64,000 nucleotides of DNA from Agelaius tricolor (GCA_023055355.1 JALJCS010000022.1:6495001-6559000); one strand, 5' to 3'. Numbered from the stretch's first letter, positions 37,561 to 50,855 are shown. Numbers and translations: made by a program. The notes: generated by a model from the sequence alone, not told the origin.

Positions 37561-40500
37561 AGTGCGGCTTTGGGCACGCTTGGGGAAGGCCCACGCTTTT
37601 GGGCACGTTTGGGAAAGGCCTCTCTTATCCCGGGATAGCCATGGGTGGTCCCGGTGCCATGAGCCCAGGCAGGAGCCTGGCAGACACACCTGGGCTCGGG
37701 GCTGGCAGGCTGGAAAGTTGGGTTCTCCTTCCACGCCGGGGTAGCTGTATCCCGGAGCCACTGAATGTGCACTCTTCTTTCCAGTGATTTCGTTAAGGTT
37801 TCCTGATAGCACCTGGCTCCTGGACAGAGCCAGTCTCACAGGGATGTGTCCCTCTCCTTGGGCTGCAGTGACATTTTTGCCTGATTGCTGCCGTGGCAGC
37901 CAGAAATATCATGTCCAAAGTGCACAAATAGTCACACGTGGAGAAGTGGGCATCCAGTCTGACCTCAATACGAGGCACAGGTGACAGTCTGACCTCAGGC
38001 TAAAGTTGTGGAGACACTGAAGGAATTTAATGTGTATATCAATAATGAGAACTTTGAAAGTAACAAACAGCAAAGTCTATGAGGGTTATGGGGGAAATTT
38101 TATCTTCAAAATTAACACTGGTGTGGGGACTAGGGAGCCATACCCGTCTAATACAGGGCCTTTATAGCAAGAGGTGAGGCTAAGGGCCTGACCTGGGTAT
38201 GCAGCTCCAGTGTTCCTGTGGAAAAATATGCAATCATTACCTAGAAAATGAACTGCTCTCCTTGGTACCTGTAAGGTAAAGCCAACAGAAGGCTCACAGA
38301 ACCTGTATTTGCCAGGTTTTGGAGCTGTCAGCCCACAAACCATTGACATCCATGGTCCAAGGTAGCCTGGAAAATGTCACTGCTGCACCCCAAGGCTCCA
38401 TCATGTGGCCCTCCTTACATTTTCTGAAAATAGCCATAAGCCAGTTCTCCTGGCTCACATGGAGAGCAAGCAGCCAGGCTGGATGGAAGAGCCCTGTCCT
38501 GACACTCCTTGGGTCCCTGTGTGCCCCTCCTGTCCCCACCCTGCCAGGCAGTGCTTGGTGGGGGTGACACCTCTCAGAGGAGCTCTGTGGAACCAGAAAG
38601 TGACCTGGGCCACATGGAAGTCTCCATACAAGAGCAAGGCTGCATAAAGAGCTATTGCCACTCAAGGGAGCTGAGGCTGGAGCATCTCTCACCTCTTGCC
38701 AGGGCACACCCACCACACAAGGAGACAAGGAAAGCCAAGTGCCTGAACCATCATATCCAGCAAGCAGATAGCAGTCTGCAGTAAATGGAGAAAAATAAAT
38801 AAATGTGCCTGCCATGTAGGAATACTTCTCCTAGGGCTCTTCCCAGCTGTTTCTTGGCTATAGCTTTCAAAATCTAGCAGGGTGGGCCTTGGCCTTGCAA
38901 ACCTTTGAGGTGTGTCTCGATCTTGAAGCAGGTGAGCAGGCATTCTGAACTGAGCAAGGATAATTAAGGATAATACCAGTTACACAAACTAATTAAAGAT
39001 GATTTTGAAAGATCAAAATGTCAGATACCTGTGATTCCTGTCTTCAGGACCCAGAGCCTTTACATTCCCTGCTTGTCCCTTCCTTCCCTTCCCATGATAA
39101 GGATGCTCTGGAATTCCAGGACTGCTGGTTAGGCCCAGGGCAATTGCTGAACAAGTGACAATGGACCAAAGAGTAATGCCAGAGGAATACAAGTTCTTCC
39201 TGTTTGCCCTCTTCTTCTTGCAGTAGGAAGTACCTAAAATACTTTGCAGTATTCTTTTTCAAACAGGCTGTTGTGTTCTGGGTTTTAATAAAACTGGGAA
39301 ATACCCAGACCCTGTTTAGAATGAGGAATTAATGTTCCCAGTGTTGGTGCTGAAATCTAGATGTTTACCACTTTGCTCAAGTAGAGCAAACACAGCAAAC
39401 TGGTTTTCCTGTTGGGACTTCTTGAAGCCAATAAAATAACAGCCATCTACCTGTACACCCATGTATTCATTGCCTTTTTCCTTCTTATTATTAGTGATGC
39501 TTATTAATGATGATGATTATTGTCATTAATGATGACTCAGGTGTGAAAACCCTGGAGGGCCAAGCTCATCTTGTTTAATCCCTTTTTTATGTGGCTGACA
39601 TCCTATCATTCAGTGCAGAGGTTCATACTGCAGTTGACATGTTTTGATCCTTTTTTCCCTGCATATTTATGCTGTACTGATAGGCAGTCTGGCTGCTAGT
39701 GAAACTGGCACTTTTGGCTAAAGTTTCCCTGTACTATGCTGTGGCTTTCAATTCATGTCATTCTGCTTCTCTGGACTTACTGCCTTTAAGCTCTTTTGCT
39801 TCCTGTGAAACAGAGCAGGAATCAAGAATATATTTAGAAGCCTAAATGAAGTCTGTGAACAATTACAATGATTTGTAATTGTTTTTTGTAATTGCTAAAT
39901 ACCTTGTGTAGTAGCATAATCCAAATCATCTCTTTTCTCCACTGGAAATGCTAAACACTTTTCTAATTTCCCTAAGTACCCTGTGCAGGTGTACATTGTT
40001 TCATTAATATTGTTGATTATTATTATTGATTACTACACCTCATCAGCAAAGTCTTTAATGTCTATATTTGTCTAAATAGACAAATGGCTTTCTTCTCTTT
40101 GCTTGCACTTACTTTGCTTTTTCCCTGGTTTAAGCTTGGCACAAAGTGTGGTGAAGGTTCTTGACCTCTCTGTGGTGAAAGCAAAGGAACCCTGCCTTGA
40201 GAACTTGTGTGCAGGTGCCCTCCACTGACTTCAGGGGAGTTGTGCTTGGTGGAGACTGTCAGGAAGAGCCACACCTGACCTGGAAAGTGCAGAGCTGCTC
40301 TCTGGGGTGTTTTCTCTCAGATATTGCTCAGATATTCCAGTTGCAGCAGTCCCCAGACTTCTTCCTTTCTTCGGGGAAAATATTCCATCTAGCAGAACAA
40401 AAGGTAGACATTTCCTCCACACTTGAAGTGTGTATGTTGTTTCATGAGGCTTTTCTGTCTCTCTTCCCCATGCACTTGTCAATGCTGTAAAAACCTAGTT

Positions 40501-43434
40501 CAGGAATTTACTCAACAAGACCGAGTTCAGTCAGAGATAGAGTTATCTTGGTTCTGTTAAGCTCCTGAAAGAAGGGAAGTTGTGTCAAATACTCCACTTG
40601 TGTAGGCACCTGGAGGACAGATGGAGGAATAAGATGGCTTGGCAGACTGGGGTTAGCAGGGAGATCTCAGATCAGTGGTGTTGCACTTGTGTCCTCTTTG
40701 CTTCCAGAGATCATCTTGGGTCCCCACTTAGATAAAGGTGTAGTAGTGCACAGTTGTGGTCAAGCAGACATAAAACTTTTCCAGAGAGATTTGAGCAGAG
40801 GTGGCCTGAGCTGAGATTAAAGCTGAGGTGTGTCCTACAAAATGCCAAGAAATGAAGAAGCCAAAGACTTCTTCACTTTGGAGTCCCTGGCTTCAATAAT
40901 GTCATGCTGACAATAATCTGAGGTGGGAGAATTCCTTTTGCCCATTTGAGGATCCCTCTGAACAGCAACAAAGCCTGTGGACCTAGGGACAGCTGAGTCA
41001 GCAAAACAACATTGCTGTCTCTGACAGGGAGAAGTCTCTGTCCTCCCACTGCTTCTGGCCAAATTATCTCTCTCTTCCCAGTGCCATTTTCACTGTTATG
41101 GCACCAACTTCCACGATGAAATGACAGAAAACTAAAATGGCACATTCTTGTCCCACCTGGGGAGGATGAGTTGGGTTGCAGTGGAGCCAGGCAGGATTGG
41201 GACAGTACCAGGTAAATGGCAAACACCTGCAGCTGGATGGAAGGAGGAGAACACTGAGCAGCTGGGAACACACAGCTGGGACTGGATGGAGCCATCATCA
41301 GTCACAGCTCAGCTGCCTCTTTGAAAGTCCCCCCAGCCTTCCTTTTGGGTGGGAGTACTGGCAGGAGTTCAGGATGTTTATGGAGCTCCCATCAATGTCT
41401 TTGAACCCTGATCTGCTGGATCCTGCTGGTTTTCCAGATTTCCTGATTCAAGGGATGAAGGGAATAATTGGTTTTGGGAACTTGAATGGAGTCCTCTGCT
41501 TATTCCCTAAGGAGATCTGAATAGCTGGACCCTGCCAACTGTCCTGATTCATGTGATCAAACACTGCATCCCATGCTGAAACTCAGAGGCACCCAGGCCC
41601 TGGGAACATGATTTTCTGGGAGGGGCTGTGATAAATGGCATTGCCACGTGTCTGAGGGCAGAAACACATTGAAGATCCTGGGCTACCCACTCAGGAGCAT
41701 AAGCAGCAGCAGTCCTTCCCCAGAGGTAGCCCCTGTGGGTGCCTTTTAGCAGCCCAGACTTGTTCCTTGGTTCCAGGAAGGCACTGGCAGCCTGCCAGGC
41801 TTCACTCAGTGGAAAAAGGGCCAGAAGAAACAGAGAGGCAGATGGGACAGCATAGCTGTTCCAGCAGAGCTGCTCACTTAAATACTCTGTTGGAGGCATG
41901 AATCCTTCACCTTGGATGATTTGTGAGTATGCTGCCTATGGGCTCCTCTTTTGAGGTGTTTTTGCTTCCCTGTGAAGCATGTCATGATTCCAGCTGTAAA
42001 AGAGGTGACCAAACTGTCCCCCAGCTGAAGCTGGCCTTAGACCACTGTTGCTCCACTGACTTCTGTCCAGCCATTTCTGACTTTCACTGATGAAAGGCAA
42101 GACAATCAACCCTAACACTAACAAAACCAGAGCTGTTTAGCTGCTCAGCCATACAAAAGCTCCATCACTGATACATTCCAGCAATGTTTTGGATTCTCTC
42201 AGACATTAACTCTTTCAAAAGAGCATGGCTGGGAAGAGGGTGTCTGGAGGGAGGGGGGGATTTCCCATTAAGGACAGCAGGACCAGATGTCTTTTTGATG
42301 AGCTTCTCTTGGCTTCCCATCATTTGACATTTCCTTTTCAGTTGTTAAGTCCAAACTGCTTGTAGGCCAAATTACAGGGAGTCCTAATAGCTTGAATTGT
42401 TTTCTTTCCCTTGACAGATAGAATACCTTCCTGTGGCCAAAGTATGAGGCATGCTGACCAGACAATGTGCTCAACAGCCACAGCATTTGTTCCTCCTGAA
42501 GCCATTTCTTCCTTGTACTTTTTTACTACCCCAGTCCCTCTCCCCACTCCAGAGAAGTCCCTCAGCTTTCCTCTGACAATGTTCAATATCAGTTAGAAGA
42601 GCCCAAAGCATGCTTTGTTCCTTTCCCTGCAAACTTCTCATGGGGATGCTCACACCAGCAGACCTCCCCATTATCAGTGCCCTGCATTGCAGCTTGTAAC
42701 ACCCCCAGGCACCACAGGATGTGGCCATCAGCTTCCCAAGAGTTTCTGATGTAAAGTTTTGATGTGTACTTAGCCCTGTGTGGTGGTGCATCATCCCTCC
42801 ATGAACCCCCTGGCCTAAGAGCTCAGAAATGTTCCTTAGGTCTTGGCCTTGAGGAACAGCTGGGCTGAGCTCCTCTGGAGTTTATCAGAAACACTGGCTG
42901 CTCCAGGAATTAGTGCTGTCTAACGAACTCAGGCTTTCTACAAACAGCCTTTGAAACTTATTCTTCTTGCCTGAATAACAGCCCAAGTGGAAGAGCATTT
43001 TTTGTAATTGAACTTTCAGAGAAAGCCACTGACCCGAACTGCAGCCAGGATGGAATATTGCATGACTTAAAGCCAAGTCTCTTGTGACCCTAGCAGTCCA
43101 AAGGGAGGCGCTTTGAGCTCTCCTGGGGCACAGGGGCTGCCCCAGCACTGCCCCACCAACTCCCACCTTTGCTCTTCTTGGAGGACCAGCACCAGACACT
43201 GACAAATCCTGGGCTGATACCCCCAGTTCCTCAAGACTCAACCTCTCTCTCACCTGTTCTGAAGATGGAAAGGATCCAATGTGAGTTTTTCCCTGAATTT
43301 GAGGGGGATTTTTCACAGGGATACACCTTGCACAGACTCCTTTAGATCTGTGTGTGTGTAGGTGTGAATATGGCATAGCAAATGTACTGGGAATGCTGCT
43401 CTCCAAGACTCTTAAGTGCTTTAGATTTTTAAGT
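37561..43434. other. Intergenic stretch between AFAP1L2 and ABLIM1, nothing coding
   Basis: Lies upstream of AFAP1L2 and downstream of ABLIM1. No spliced coding segment or RNA gene was recognised. It contains a 10-bp-arm inverted repeat (39858-39883) and an AT-rich TAAT-rich patch (about 39480-39540). It probably holds distal promoter elements of AFAP1L2, but none can be named from the sequence. Confidence 0.5.
39858..39883. repeat. Inverted repeat, 10-bp arms with 6-base spacer
   Basis: AACAATTACA at 39858-39867, the spacer ATGATT, then the exact reverse complement TGTAATTGTT at 39874-39883. Another TGTAATTG follows five bases later. Confidence 0.85.
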
Positions 43435-43895
43435 AAGCTCGGCCTGTGAGTTGCTCTTGTGCTTATAGTAAATTCTATCTGAATGCTTTGTTAAATTGTT
43501 TAACTTGAGCTATTGATAAGGTGCTGTTAATTTAAATGCTGCTAAACCTTTAGGCCTAAACCATTGGTGAATTCTGGGGCTCAGTTTGGCAAGGGGGTCC
43601 ACTGTGAACCTTGTGACTCAATGGGAGGGTGCCCCTTATTCCTTTTTATCCTTACCCTTTCCCCAACCCCTCCTTCTAGGCTCCACATGGACAATTTTGG
43701 AATTGATTTTGGTTTTAGATTAATTGACTTTAGATTTTAGTTTGCTTTTTCTCTGTGTGCTTTAATCACCTAGGAATTACTAGAGTAAACCTTGCCAGTG
43801 AACTTTGTTGCACTTTCTCTTCCATATTAAACCTGCTTTTGCTGATGCCTTTGCTGGTGATTCTTTAAGTAACCAAAATACTAATTCATGGCAAC
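43435..43895 (+). mobile_element. Probable ERVL-like LTR remnant
   Basis: The segment ends with a poly(A)-signal-like ATTAAA (near 43828) followed by CTGCTTTTGCTGATGCC and a TTCTTTAAGTAACCA end, an arrangement typical of the R/U5 part of retroviral LTRs. The upstream portion (TGGGGCTCAGTTTGGCAAGG and following) also looks like dispersed bird LTR sequence I have seen. I could not define termini or a target-site duplication, so both the boundaries and the family are provisional. Confidence 0.45.
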
Positions 43896-44588
43896 ATGGT
43901 CCTGTTTTTGAGGGGATAGGATAGGAAATCGTGGCTTTCAGCTGAGTTAGAAACTTCATCCACTCTTTCAAGTTTTACCAGTAAACCAGCATTGAGCAAA
44001 ATCTCTCCCAAGTCAGAAGAAAAAAAATCTGTGTGGAGTCTCAAGCTGTAGATGGAGGACTTGCCTGGACAGAGCTGAACTCTTGGCACCTTTCAGCACC
44101 AGGAAAGCTTACCCGGGTGAGAAGAAAAACTAATTTTATCAAAATATGAGGAAAGATTAATTTTTATGTCTTGCTACATTTTCACTGGGATTTTTTAAGC
44201 CGCCCCCAACATCACCACAAACTGTGGCCTGATGTCAACTGTGAGCTTGCAGAAGGCTATTTATTCTGGCATTTTCCCAAAGAGAGTGGTTTTCAGTCTG
44301 CAGCTTTTCTTTAGGCCCTAACCAGTTCTCCTCAGTCCAAGTCAAGGTGCAGAGTCTCTGTGGTCAGCACTGCTGAGAGGGGCAAGGGGAAAGAATGAGA
44401 ACCTGTGGTCCTACAGCACCAATAAACTGCAGATTGTTTCACTGGAGGCTGAGCACTATGGAGCAGTCCAAGTTTCCTTTCCTGCTATAAATATTAGATG
44501 TTAGGGTATGCCAGACTACCTGCCAAAGTGGAATTAACTACCAGGTAATAAATAAGTTTCAACCATGTCAGTTGAGTCTTCCCCCTTG

Positions 44589-44614
44589 TTTTTTTTTTTT
44601 TTTTTTTTTTTTTT
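44589..44614. repeat. Poly(T) tract, 26 T
   Basis: A homopolymer of 26 thymines. It could be the tail of a minus-strand retroposed sequence lying to its right, but no gene-like body or flanking duplication is recognisable. Confidence 0.85.
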
Positions 44615-47600
44615 GTTCCTGTGAAAAGAGATTTAATCAAGAATCAAGAAATCTGCCTTGGTAAATACCAAAAAAATGCAGTTTCTCTTTTCACACACAG
44701 AGCTGTGGAGCTGAATTTCTCCTGCCTTTCCAACCATCATTAAGTATTCTGTTTAAATAGGCCAGCTTCATGCCATCTATAATGAAGTTATAGTGTATTG
44801 CTCTGTTATGAATGATGAAGCTGTTGTGTCCTACGGGGAGAAAAATCGCTGTAATCCAACTTTCCTTTTGAAAAGGCCTAATGTATCCACATGAGATCTT
44901 CTGGCAGAGACAACTGAGAGAATATAAATAGAAGCTTAAAAGAGGAAGGAGGGGAAGGGGAAAATAACTCCAACAGGGCTGAGTAGCTGAAATTCACAAG
45001 TTTAATAGGAAGATGGATGACTGAAGAGCCTGTTCTGTGACACAATTAGGACTTTATGTAGGCCTTTTTCAATTATTTGTAGCTGACAAAATATCACACA
45101 AAGGCTGTTTCACAGTGCAGGCCAGGTGCCCAGAAATGGTTTTTTTGGAGGAGAGGAGCAACTGGGAGAGGCGCCCAGGAGCGCGGGGCACGAGGGCTGC
45201 GTTGGGCAATGGTGTGTGTGCGTCACCCTTCAGCATGTGGCAGGAGGGAAGAGTGGCCTGCCCTTCCTGCACACTCAGGCCACCATCTGCCCATGCCCAG
45301 GCAGCAGAGAGCTGCAGCCACAGGGGCTGTGTGGGGCAGGAGGGGCTGTGCAGGTGCACATGGCCCAGCCTGGATGCACCTTGTGCTCTCCCCACGGACA
45401 GACGCAGCACGGGCACTCTGTGGGTTCCTGCTACAGGATGAGGTTTCTGCTGATAAGCAGTTCTCAGAAGCTGTTTCAAAAGATCTTGCCTCTTCTGTCC
45501 CCCACTTGCTTCTCACTGGCCACCCACCAAATACTGTTGTTGTGGCTCTTGGTTTTCAGCACAAAGCCACAGCACCGCCAAGGAACGTTTCTTGAAGTAA
45601 CCTGCAAGTGTTTGCACACAGTGTTGACATCTTCAGAGGCATCAGTGCTGCAGCAGCAGGAGGTGACACAGCAGAGGAGTGCTGGTGAACTGGAGAGCCA
45701 CAGCAGCTTTAGTATCTCTCAAGGGTCCTGCAGAACATCCTACCAAACTCAGACTGCAAGTGTCTTAAATTTGTTTTGGTTTACTCCATTCCACAGTGAG
45801 CTAATCTTTAATGGGGCAATTAATTAATCTTTAAACATTAATCTTTAATGTCCCAATTAAAGGCATTTGGGGTGATGATTAGTAAATTTGGTTTATTTAA
45901 GTTTAGTTAATTTGAGGTCAGCATTCCTGGGTGTCGCCATGAGGAGAAGAAGTCAAATCCTGGGGTCTGCAGGGGGCTCAGTTCTGCTTTGGTGAAGCCC
46001 TTTCCTTGTGTCAGCACTGGCAGTGGGCTGGCTGCATGTCGAGGCTGATATGATTAAACTGCTGATATGATTAAATGTTACTCACTTTTTCTTCCCAGGG
46101 TCAATCTTTCAGCCAGCTTTACCCCCCAGGTGATCTGCCTGCCCTGTTGGCACCTCCATTTTCACTCAAACTGGCCAGGCCCAGGAAAAATCTCCAAAGG
46201 GTCCTCTGTTGGGATGGCTCCCAAGGGAGAAAGAGCACACACGTAATTTTCAGGAAGCTGAACAATTAGTGAGTTACGGAAAACGCCAACTTTGAGTGCC
46301 AAGAGGTCACAGCAACATTAGGGCATTGAAGCATTATGCTCTGGGCTGCCTGAACACCATGGCAGAGCAGTTATCATAGAATCATTTCTATCATCCAATA
46401 TTTACTGGCCTCAGAAGAAGCTTATATTCAATTACCTACTATTGTTTCACAGACCTAGGTGGCAGGAGGAGGATTTTTTTTTTAAGGGAACAGCAATAGC
46501 TGAAACATAAAAATAAAACACACACTTTAAAATCATTCAAAATATCAAACAGTGGCTTTCCTCCTCCCACAATATCTGTGGTCTTAAATGGATCATTGCA
46601 AGGGGAATTATTTATGTAGTCTCATCAATAAATCTTACTAAAGTCCTTTATACTGCAGTCCTCATTCATCTAGCAACTCCTCTGTAAATGGTAATTAGGG
46701 TAAGAGCTGAGATACCACAGAGTTTGCTCCTGGCAGTCATTGAGCATCTGAGTCTATCAGGGCTGTAAAGGAGGCATTTCTCAGCAGCAGCTCATTCATT
46801 GTGAGCCCTGATTCAATTATTACCTTGTCTCCTGCTTCACAGCAAACACTTTGGTTCACATAAAGCCTCAGAGCCGGTGTCAATGAACTCCTTGAATGGA
46901 GTCAGCTGCATTTTGTCTCCCCTGCAGTATCTAGCCTAAATCCAGGAGAGGCAGTCAAGGGGGAGCCCTGTTTCCCTCTGGCACCATTGCTGGGCTACTC
47001 CTGCAGAGAGGTTTGGTTCTACCATGGACTCTCCCCTCCACTGCCTGGAGCTGTGGGGTCTGGGATAGCCCAAATTACAGGAAATAGATGACTCCCAAGT
47101 GTGGAGAGCCCAAGCAGCAAAATCAGCCTCCAAATCTGTCAGTCTGCTCCTGCCAGACCTCTCTCACCTTTTGATGCCTCTCCACTGGCTGCCCAGGGAT
47201 GCTCTATTCATTTACATCCAGCCCCTTACTCATGCCAGCTTTGGAGGCTGGGAATTTCACTGGGAGGAACTCAGCTCTGCAGAGATCATCTTCTCCTGAC
47301 CTATGTCCAAAGAGTCCTGCCACACTTTTAGCAGAGACATTACATTGCACAGCAAGTGTGCCTGGCAAGGCTCTGCCCCAGCTCCTGCCCTGAACAGCAG
47401 CCTGGCACAGGCCATGGAACCCTCAGGGTGTGCACCTGCCTTCCCCTGCCAGCAGCACAGCCTTCTCCTCCAGAGGGTGCAGGCTGAAGGTGGGGTTTAC
47501 TCCATTCCCTTCCTTCCCTCTTTCATACTGGGGCAGCAGCTGAAACACTCATGACTTGGCACACACACCTGGCTCTGCAGTGTGACCCTCAAAGGCCCTG

Positions 47601-49207
47601 GAGACAATGCCACCCTTCCAATGGACAGTCACAGCTGGCACTGCTGGAATGGCAGGGACAAGGGCAATGCTACCAGCTGCCCTCTCTGCCATGGACTTGA
47701 GACAGATTTCCTGACACACAGAGTGCACTATCACTGGCTGTTCACTGTGCTCTGCTTTTCCTTCAGACACCACTCTTCACTGGTGCCCACCCCATTTTTC
47801 ATGCCCAGCACAATTATTTTGGGAGATACACTCAGAGCAGGGAACCAACTCAGCTTAAAAATATTAAAAAAAACCCCAACAACGCTGTGCAGTGAAATAA
47901 AAAGTAAAAAAATATTTTTCTAAGAAGGATCAGTTCCCGAATGTCACTGAGAGTGACCCCACAAGCAGTCATGCTGACATATCTGATGGCAGGGAAAAGC
48001 TGTGGGGGCGTGGGAATACCTTAAGCTGGCTGAACAGCCACCCAGTGCTTTGTCTTATGAAATCCCAGCCTGAGGAGAGGCTGTGCTCTGCTGCTTCCCT
48101 GCTTCCCCTCTCTTCCTTTCCCCCCAAACCCGTGGGCCCCCATCACTGCCATGGCTACATGCAGCCTGGGATGTCCATTTTAATCTGCAGTGTGTACACA
48201 AAAGAGCTGCAAGCAGTGACTGTCTGAGACCCACCTGACCTTTGGATGTACAGCAAACTTCCTGTTCCAGGGCTGCTGGCTCTTTCATCTCCCAGCCTTT
48301 AAAAAATAAAAGTGAGCCTATGTGAAAAAATGCTTTGTAATGGGGACTCCTGGAACAACTTTTCTCTCTTGCCCTCTGACTGAGCCATAGAAAACAGTAA
48401 ATATCTCTCCCAAGAGTCCTTTTTTTACAATAGAAAAATGTCAGGCAAAACTGAAGTTTCATTTCCCAGCCTTGGACTCTGCAGCAGACAGGCACAAAAG
48501 CTAGAGAAAAAACAAAACAGCAAAGGGGAAAAAATCTCCACTCTTGTTAATTCAGAGTTTGGAGAGATTTTTGGTGGAGAATAAGCTTCTTTTGGTGGGG
48601 AGCAAGACACACTTGGGAACTGGGTCTCTCTTCTTGCAGGAGGAAGTGGTCTTGGGCTATACTTGACAGCAAATTAGCATTGACATTTGACTTGTTTTGA
48701 TCTGAGTTATTTACAATGGTATTATCTGTGTATTTTTTACATGCTGTGAAGATTCCCATTGCCAGATGCCTCGAGATGGCTGTAGGATGCAGAGCATTCC
48801 ACAGTCATTACTCAGGGGTCATAAACTTCACATTACTTGTGGGGAGGAGGGGAGCAGGGGGAAATGGGCTAACAATTAAAAAAAAGAAAAAGCAATCCTA
48901 GACTTAGATTTCAGTGGGCTTGTGTATTTAACTGGAGAGAAATTAAAAATGTGCTTAGGTGGGCTGGCACTGTCACACTGTGGGGCTGATGGCTGGAACA
49001 GTTCCTTGTGAATTTGCTCTACACACAGAAGTGCAGTCAGGGATAATTTTCCCAATGCTGTGGTCTGGGGGAGGCTGTGGTGGAGCAACTGCTCCATAAC
49101 CCTGCCAGGGCAAAGATCCCCAGCAGGGAATTGCTGCTTGGGATGTCCAGGGCTGGCAGGACATGTCCCAGGGCTGGCACTTCACTGTAGCTGCTGCTGC
49201 AGGGAGG
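44615..49207. other. Intergenic stretch, nothing coding identified
   Basis: No spliced coding segment, RNA gene or clear mobile element. A mildly GC-rich patch at about 45.1-45.4 kb yields a 233-codon plus-strand frame (45126-45827) with no domain and no homology I recognise. An AT-rich patch at about 45.78-45.90 kb has repeated CTTTAAT/ATTAAAG words. Confidence 0.5.
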
Positions 49208-49590
49208 TGTAGCCATGATATTTTCTGAAAAATCCTTTCCTTAGGATTTTTTCTCCTGAGAAGCTGAGAGGCCTCAGGAACAAAATGTAACCAATGGTTA
49301 TCTGCTGCTGTGGAATGCAACAGGTGGATCTGTGATTGGTCTCATGTGGTTGTTTCTCATTAATGGCCAATCACAGTCAGCTGGCTCAGACTCTGTCCGA
49401 GCCACAAGCCTTTGTTATCATTCTTTCTTTTTCTATTCTTAGCCGGCCTTCTGATGAAATCATTTCTTCTATTCTTTTAGTATAGATTTAATATTATGTG
49501 TATCATAAAATAATAAATCAAGCCTTCTGAAACATGGAGTCAGATCCTCATCTCTTCTCTCATCCTCAGACCTCAGTGAACACGGTCACA
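49208..49590 (+). mobile_element. Solo LTR of a songbird endogenous retrovirus (copy 2)
   Basis: A 383-base element begins TGTAGCCATG and ends ACGGTCACA, flanked by a perfect 6-base duplication, GGGAGG at 49202-49207 and 49591-49596. AATAAA lies at 49512-49517, so the LTR is in plus orientation, opposite to copy 1 at 21452-21835. The two copies align over their full length; by eye I count about nine differences in a central stretch of about 125 bases. No retroviral internal sequence adjoins it, so it is a solo LTR. It lies about 1.25 kb past the inferred ABLIM1 polyadenylation site. Confidence 0.9.
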
Positions 49591-50834
49591 GGGAGGGAGC
49601 AGGCTGCCAGCTGGTGACTTTCAAGAAACTCCAAAGGGAGATTTTGGGTTTTGAGTTTTTTCTGTGCTTAGGAAACTTTCAAGAGAAGTTGCAAGGCCAA
49701 ATCACAGACTTACACTTGTGGTTTTTTAAGCAGGTACTCCATGCACAGACTTCCTTACATCCTGAAGGACTGAAGATACCCAGGGAGGGTGACAGGAGAT
49801 GCCCAGAGATGCAATCCAAAGAAAGGACTCCTCTAACCTTCACCAGGCTGTTTTGCTGGATTTTTTCAGAGAGAAGTTTCTCTTGTGCAAGTCACAACAC
49901 ACAGAGCACAGCAGAGATCCAGGCATGGCCTGGGAAGTGAACAGGGCAGGTATGAACCTTGCTAAAGGGCAACTTCACAGTGGTATCAAATTCCCCAGCT
50001 GCTGCTCTCCAAGCAGGAACCTGAGCCCCCATCTCATCTGAGACTCAGCCATTAAACACTCAACACAGCACATGGAAGTAAAGCCCTGGGGAAGCTTTAC
50101 CTTTGTCACAGGCAGAACCTGTGCAGAACATCAAGGCAGGGCAAGGGAGGAGCCTCAGAGGGCTGAGAGAGAAGATGGAGAACCTGGTATCTGCAGGGCA
50201 CAGATCCTGGTGTTGCAGGGGCTTTCTGCAGGCTCAGGGACCGTGCAGGGTTTGTGCTGCACCCATCCTTGGAGGGGCTGTGTGCTCAATTCTGCTGCCA
50301 CCCTGCTCTGCTGGACCCCAGGAGCTCAGCACAGGATGGGTGTGATGAACACCCTTGGGTGGCACCAGCCCCCACCTTCCACACCCACACCAGGCTAGGC
50401 AGGCTTATACTCTAGATGATTAAACCAACACCTAACTGAAAATATAAAACATTTTCAAGATGGGGAATAACATTTTAGCTGAATTTGCAAACATCAAGAA
50501 AGGAAACAATTTAGCCTTTGAAGCTGACACAACAACACAGTCTGTTTCACCTTGCTGGTATCTCAGGACATTTTAAATATCAATTGACAACAAAAATAAC
50601 ACTTCTATGTGGTTTACATGAATCTATTTTCTATCTATCTATTTCTAGTGGCTTAGTTACAAGAAGCCTTGTGACAATTTTCAAACCTTTTACTTTCTCC
50701 TGGCTTGCCTTTATCATTCCTATCTCACCTCTCTGAGAGCTCTTCTTGAGAGCATTTCCTAATTTTGTAAGAGAACTTTCTTATAACTCTGCAAAATGAA
50801 AAACCAAAATAAATGAGGCAACATAAATCCAGAA
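49591..50834. other. Intergenic stretch downstream of ABLIM1
   Basis: No gene or mobile element recognised between the solo LTR and the inferred ABLIM1 3' end. Confidence 0.5.
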
Positions 50835-50855
50835 ATTAAGAATAAAGCTCCAAAC

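Noticed and set aside
37041..37772. 243-codon minus-strand open frame across the CpG island, with alanine/cysteine runs
   Set aside because: GC-rich DNA has few stop codons. The frame includes the AFAP1L2 ATG but reads straight through its strong GTGAGG donor, and several overlapping frames on both strands are equally long.
44589..44800. Processed pseudogene with a reversed poly(A) tail at the 26-T run
   Set aside because: No coding similarity to the right of the tract and no flanking duplication found.
45126..45827. 233-codon plus-strand open frame
   Set aside because: No domain, signal peptide or family resemblance, no promoter-like island, and Cys/Gln/Ser-rich composition as expected of chance frames.
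46376..46400. ATCATAGAATCATTTCTATC as a CR1 terminus
   Set aside because: Only about 12 bases match and the following GGTTTGGG-type sequence is missing.
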